Assembly (NCBI GenBank): GCA_013398295.1
Contig: VZSF01006848.1
Location: forward strand, 277,870 to 341,869
Direction of reading: 5' to 3'
Origin: Chionis minor
Lineage: Eukaryota; Chordata; Aves; Charadriiformes; Chionididae
DNA: 64,000 nt
The first letter of the stretch is position 1; each line of letters starts with the position of its first letter. A program made the position numbers and the translations under genes. Positions 60,953-64,000 of this stretch are shown in pieces. The notes beneath the pieces are model-generated. The model saw only the letters and a program-made list of their open reading frames with translations. It searched no databases and was not told where the DNA came from.

Positions 60953-61975
60953 TCACAATTTTAAGGCTTCCTCATGAATTGGGGTCCAATCCCAAGTGGC
61001 TTTTTTGCATTTCAAATCATACAAGGAACATGCTATGAGGGAAAAATCTGGAATGTGTTTTCTCCAAAATACCATCAGTCCTAGGGCATGTTGTAACAAC
61101 TTCTTATTTTCAGGCATTTTTACTTGTTCAAGGCTAGTTAAAGTCTTGGAGGGAATACATACTGTTCCTCCCCTCCACCAAATGCCTAAGAATTTTACTT
61201 CAGAAGAGGGAAGCTGTACCTTTTCTGTTGGAATTTGGAGTCCTAAACTTTCCAAATGATTAATTATGTCAGATTGGGTTTGCCCTAGAGCAGTGACATC
61301 AGAGCCACCAACCAATATATCATCGATATATTGATGTACTTTGACTCCTTCATTGGGAGTGATTTGGGCAAGTTCTTGTGCCAGCGCATAGTAAGCAATT
61401 GTCGGTGAGTGACAATATCCTTGGGGGAGAGGTATAAAGGCAGACGGGATACCTTCCCATGTGAAAGCAAAGCAATCTCTATCTGTTCCTTGCAAGGGCA
61501 CCATGAAAAACATGTCTTTAATATCAACGGTTGCTAAAATTTGGTGAGCTTGCTCCTGTATAGTTGCAATTAGTTCGGTTATATTAGACACAGCAGCTGT
61601 CAAGGGACCTGTATTGGCGTTCAGGCGCCAATAATCAATCGTCAATCGCCACTTCCCATTTGGTTTATGAACTGGCCACACAGGGGAGTTATAAGGTGAG
61701 TGAGTGGGGATAATTATCCCTTGTTCCTGTAATTCAGCTATTACAGGGGTAATTCCCTCTCTTGCTCCTAATGGCAGAGCGTAGGGTTTGACATTAACTA
61801 TTTTTGAAGGAGGGCATGTGGGTACTGATTGAAGCAGTCTCATTGAGGCTGTGGGGAGTCTGAACACCCACTCTTTTCCTCTGGAGTCTACCCAGGCATA
61901 GTCTTTGAGTGAATCAAGCCTTATAATGTTTGTTGGTAAGTCCCCCAGTATCATTGTGGTTTCAACAGGAGTTTC
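60953..61975 (-). pseudogene. pol: pol: reverse transcriptase domain
   Basis: The best-preserved part of the element is an open frame of over 330 codons covering fingers, palm and thumb. It has the RT signatures KPNGKWRLTIDY, the first catalytic Asp in ATVDIKDMFF, LPQGYCHSPT, and the active site YIDD (in VHQYIDDILVGG), followed by VKFLGIWW. All three catalytic Asp are present. It ends at a TGA (60953-60955) from which the next pol part continues in frame. Upstream it is out of frame with protease. The PLTAAVSN and FAFTWEG blocks are closest, in my memory, to ERV-L-type RT. Confidence 0.92.
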
Positions 61976-62256
61976 CTCTTCTGGTAGCCAGCATTTAATT
62001 CAAGCTGTTGGTTGTGGTTTAGAATTGCCAGAAACATCAGTAACGCAAATTGTTTTTTATCAGCGACTATTCCGTTATTCTTAGCCGCATCTGTCCGAAG
62101 AACTGCCACCTGTGCTCCAGTGTCTACTAGGAAAGTAACTGGAGTTTTAAAGAGCCATAAAGGGAAGGTTATCAGTAAATCTCCTTTGCTGTTTTCTGTG
62201 AGCCTTCTTAAGTGGACCCATTGGCCATCCCTTGGCTCACTTAAAAGGGACAGCAT
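61951..62256 (-). pseudogene. pro: pro: retroviral aspartic protease
   Basis: The frame contains the aspartic protease motif FLVDTGAQVAVL, with the catalytic DTG at about residue 43 of the open frame, preceded by a strand-like segment (ITFPLWLFKTPV). Retroviral proteases act as homodimers that process Gag and Pol. The frame ends four bases inside the RT frame, so a frameshift separates the two. The gag frame upstream is also in another phase; whether this was once a programmed frameshift or a later mutation cannot be told from one copy. Confidence 0.8.
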
Positions 62257-62996
62257 CGGGAGTTTCCCGACTCCGAGGTTTTCAAATCAATCAAATCAGT
62301 TTCACAGGGTGCAGATGGGGTTACCGTTACATGTTCTTGGGATGAGGGAGGAGGATCTTTGGAGTTCCAGGGAAATGTGATTCCCTGTGTTTTGTTCCAG
62401 CTCCTCACCAAACTTTCCAGGTTGGGAGTGGGTAACCTATCCATTACTTCTCTGGGAATGCCCTTAGAAATGTCTTCTGCTCATAATAACTGTCTTTTAC
62501 TTTCTGACATCTGTGCCGGTTTCTCAGGATCCCTTACCAGTTTCCTAGGGTGTGGGGGTCTTGATGGTTTGTGTTGCCTCCCGTTTCCCTCAACTCTCCT
62601 TATCTCTGTGTTTTGCTTTGTTTCTCCCTAGCTAGTGAATCCCATATGCCTTCCGTAATTAATCAGCTCCTGCACCACCTCCACCCAAGTCATTCTGGGG
62701 GAACTTCCCCTTTGCCTTGGTCGGGGAGCTCACAGCCGATCTTGTAGCTGAATAGCATACAGTTTTAAAGCATCAGGAAGTCCCCTGATTAGAGGATGAA
62801 ACCTCTCAGGGTCTGCTACATACTGCATTGGAGAGGACTGTTGTGGAACCAGGCAATGGTCATGCATCAGTTGGAGACAAGCAGTTTTCTGCATGCTTTC
62901 CAAAATGTGACCTGCCTTTGGTGTTTTGATAGCAAAAGGGTCTCCTCTTTCCATTGGGTGTAATCCTCCTGCCCAATACGCTACCCTCTGGGTCAA
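62241..62996 (-). pseudogene. gag: gag, C-terminal (capsid and downstream) part
   Basis: One frame carries a capsid-like segment (62730-62996, with RVAYWAGGLHPMERGDPFAI and LPDALKLYAIQL). After a TGA at 62730-62732, it continues in the same frame through further stops to 62241. No CCHC zinc knuckle is visible in this region, and I could not identify a clear major homology region. Either the nucleocapsid box is lost or the family does without it. The upstream gag part is one base out of frame at about 62996. Confidence 0.6.
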
Positions 62997-63868
62997 GGAC
63001 CAGGTTCCCTGTTATCATTTGTGGTTAAGAAGACTCCAGGTCCCCAATATCCTATAGCCTCATCTTCGCTCAGCAGAATACTATCACCCCCTGTGAGGGA
63101 GACTCTCCACACATACTCAGTTTCAGTTTCTCGGGAGGCCTGGGAGTATTTTTCCTGTATTTTAGCCAAGTCTGTGGGGAAATAGGGGATAGTATGCGTG
63201 GTATGTTGCTGAACATCCCCCTGACCATTATCAACGGTTTCAATCAAGGATCTTATGACCACCTCCCCATCTCTAGGATAAATGAGATTCCTGCTATCCT
63301 CTAACTCTTTGATTGGATAAATGGGTCTTGGATCAGATGCCTGTCTCTCAGCTAGTTTTGCCAAACTTGAGAATCCCGGTTCTCTATGCAGGTCTGCAGC
63401 CAGATTTGTCGTATCGTCAGACTCCTGCCTGTTTTCTTCCAATTCAGACCATAAGATTCTCTCTCGGTCTAGCGAGTCAGAGAATATTTCATGAAGCTGC
63501 TGAGTGGTGTTACGTTTAGCATTGAGTTGGCTTTGTAAGTTTATTTGCTTTTGTAAGGACTCAATTGTCTCTCTGTCTGCTTGCTTTTCCTTTTGAGCAG
63601 CAATTAACGCTGCACCTAAAATGGCACAGACTGTTGCTTCTCCTTTCCCCAAACGCAATTTTTGTTCCTTTGCCACAAGAGTAATCCTATCTACCACTGC
63701 CTGGGAGTCATGCCAGTTGTCTCGGCCCCAAGCCATGCCAGGAGGAGAGGGTTGGGCATTATAGCCCTTCAGTTTCTCAAGGAGGGGATTATCCTCCATT
63801 GCTGGATCCTTAACTCCATCCCAACAACTGGCACACAATGCAAAAAGGAGTACTCCAACGTATTCGGC
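62993..63868 (-). pseudogene. gag: gag, N-terminal part with coiled coil
   Basis: The frame is open from a TAG at 63869-63871 to a TGA at 62993-62995. The ORF has no convincing ATG near its start (the first codons in the open stretch are not ATG). The central part (ADRETIESLQKQINLQSQ and following) is Gln/Glu/Leu-rich with heptad-like spacing and probably forms a coiled coil. Further on comes a region with conserved-looking VWRVSLTGGDSILLSEDEA just before the capsid. The frame upstream of the TAG (to about 63945) is also protein-like and may be the true N-terminus with a stop in it. Gag would form the virion core. Confidence 0.65.
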
Positions 63869-64000
63869 CTACTGTGGGTTCACATACCCATTGTGGATCT
63901 TTACAACAAGATCCCCTGTCCTCTTGTCAAGCACTTCTCAAGGAACGGGCCTCGCTAAGGGCCCTGGTCCCTTCTGGTTGGTTCTGTATCACAAGGGGAT
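63869..64000 (-). other. Retroviral gag start or leader, cut by the window edge
   Basis: In the gag frame the sequence upstream of the TAG at 63869 remains open for about 25 codons and reads as protein-like (VLDKRTGDLVVKIHNGYV) before another TGA. It is probably the N-terminus of gag or the end of the leader. The primer-binding site and 5' LTR should lie to the right of the window. Confidence 0.4.

Larger units (their letters stand above)
57244..64000 (-). mobile_element. Decayed endogenous retrovirus, 5' part beyond the window
   Basis: Read on the minus strand from the right edge, the order is gag, protease, RT, RNase H, integrase zinc domain, SU remnant, TM, small ORFs, 3' LTR. The RT has YIDD and an FAFTWEG...LPQGYCHSPT block that reminds me of ERV-L-like (class III) elements, while the TM ectodomain has an LQNRMALD block as in class I/gamma-type env. 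The affinity is therefore mixed, and I do not name a family. The element is broken by several in-frame stops, at least four frameshifts and loss of the integrase core. It could not replicate. Only one LTR is visible, so the age cannot be estimated from LTR divergence. Confidence 0.93.

Noticed and set aside
1..64000. CRISPR arrays, bacterial operons, rRNA genes
   Set aside because: No regularly spaced repeats, no bacterial gene structure and no rRNA-like blocks; the window is vertebrate nuclear DNA.

Overview
The window looks like nuclear DNA from a bird. Three things point there: a CR1 LINE with the typical 3' end at about 7.4-8.3 kb, very few other recognisable interspersed repeats in roughly 50 kb of non-coding DNA, and a full-length ZBED1 coding exon that is nearly collinear with the vertebrate protein. 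A turtle or crocodilian is a weaker alternative. Almost all ORFs over 60 codons outside the regions listed here are chance ORFs in intronic or intergenic sequence.

Layout. (1) At 1-1250 there is a CpG-rich promoter and first exon. The exon carries a complete 42-codon ORF for a very short single-pass membrane protein (135-263, + strand) and ends at a consensus splice donor at 533. I could not name this gene. (2) From 0.54 to 42.3 kb there is gene-poor sequence. It holds one possible 71-bp exon (3359-3429), one 5'-truncated CR1 copy, several simple repeats and no other gene I can support. (3) At 42.3-44.1 kb there is a second strong CpG island, probably the ZBED1 promoter. It is damaged in the assembly by a 275-bp tandem duplication around a single N and by a 669-bp run of N. 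(4) At 44.1-50.5 kb lies the probable 5'UTR intron of ZBED1. (5) At 50530-52668 lies the ZBED1 coding exon, a 695-aa BED zinc-finger protein derived from a hAT transposase, followed by a 3'UTR and more non-coding DNA. (6) From 57244 to the right edge there is a decayed endogenous retrovirus on the minus strand. It shows a 3' LTR, a cluster of small ORFs between env and the LTR, env TM and part of SU, the zinc-binding part of integrase, RNase H, RT, protease and gag. Its 5' LTR lies beyond the window.

How the parts relate. The two CpG islands mark two transcription units on the plus strand. ZBED1 has the usual structure of a domesticated transposase: a non-coding first exon, then one large coding exon. 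The retrovirus lies downstream and antisense to ZBED1. Several in-frame stops, frameshifts and loss of the integrase core show that it is not functional. Its most unusual part is the roughly 0.9 kb between env and the LTR, where simple retroviruses have nothing but this element has at least four small ORFs. Two of these are hydrophobic and one is strongly basic. This is the best candidate in the window for something undescribed, but it needs comparison with other copies of the family.
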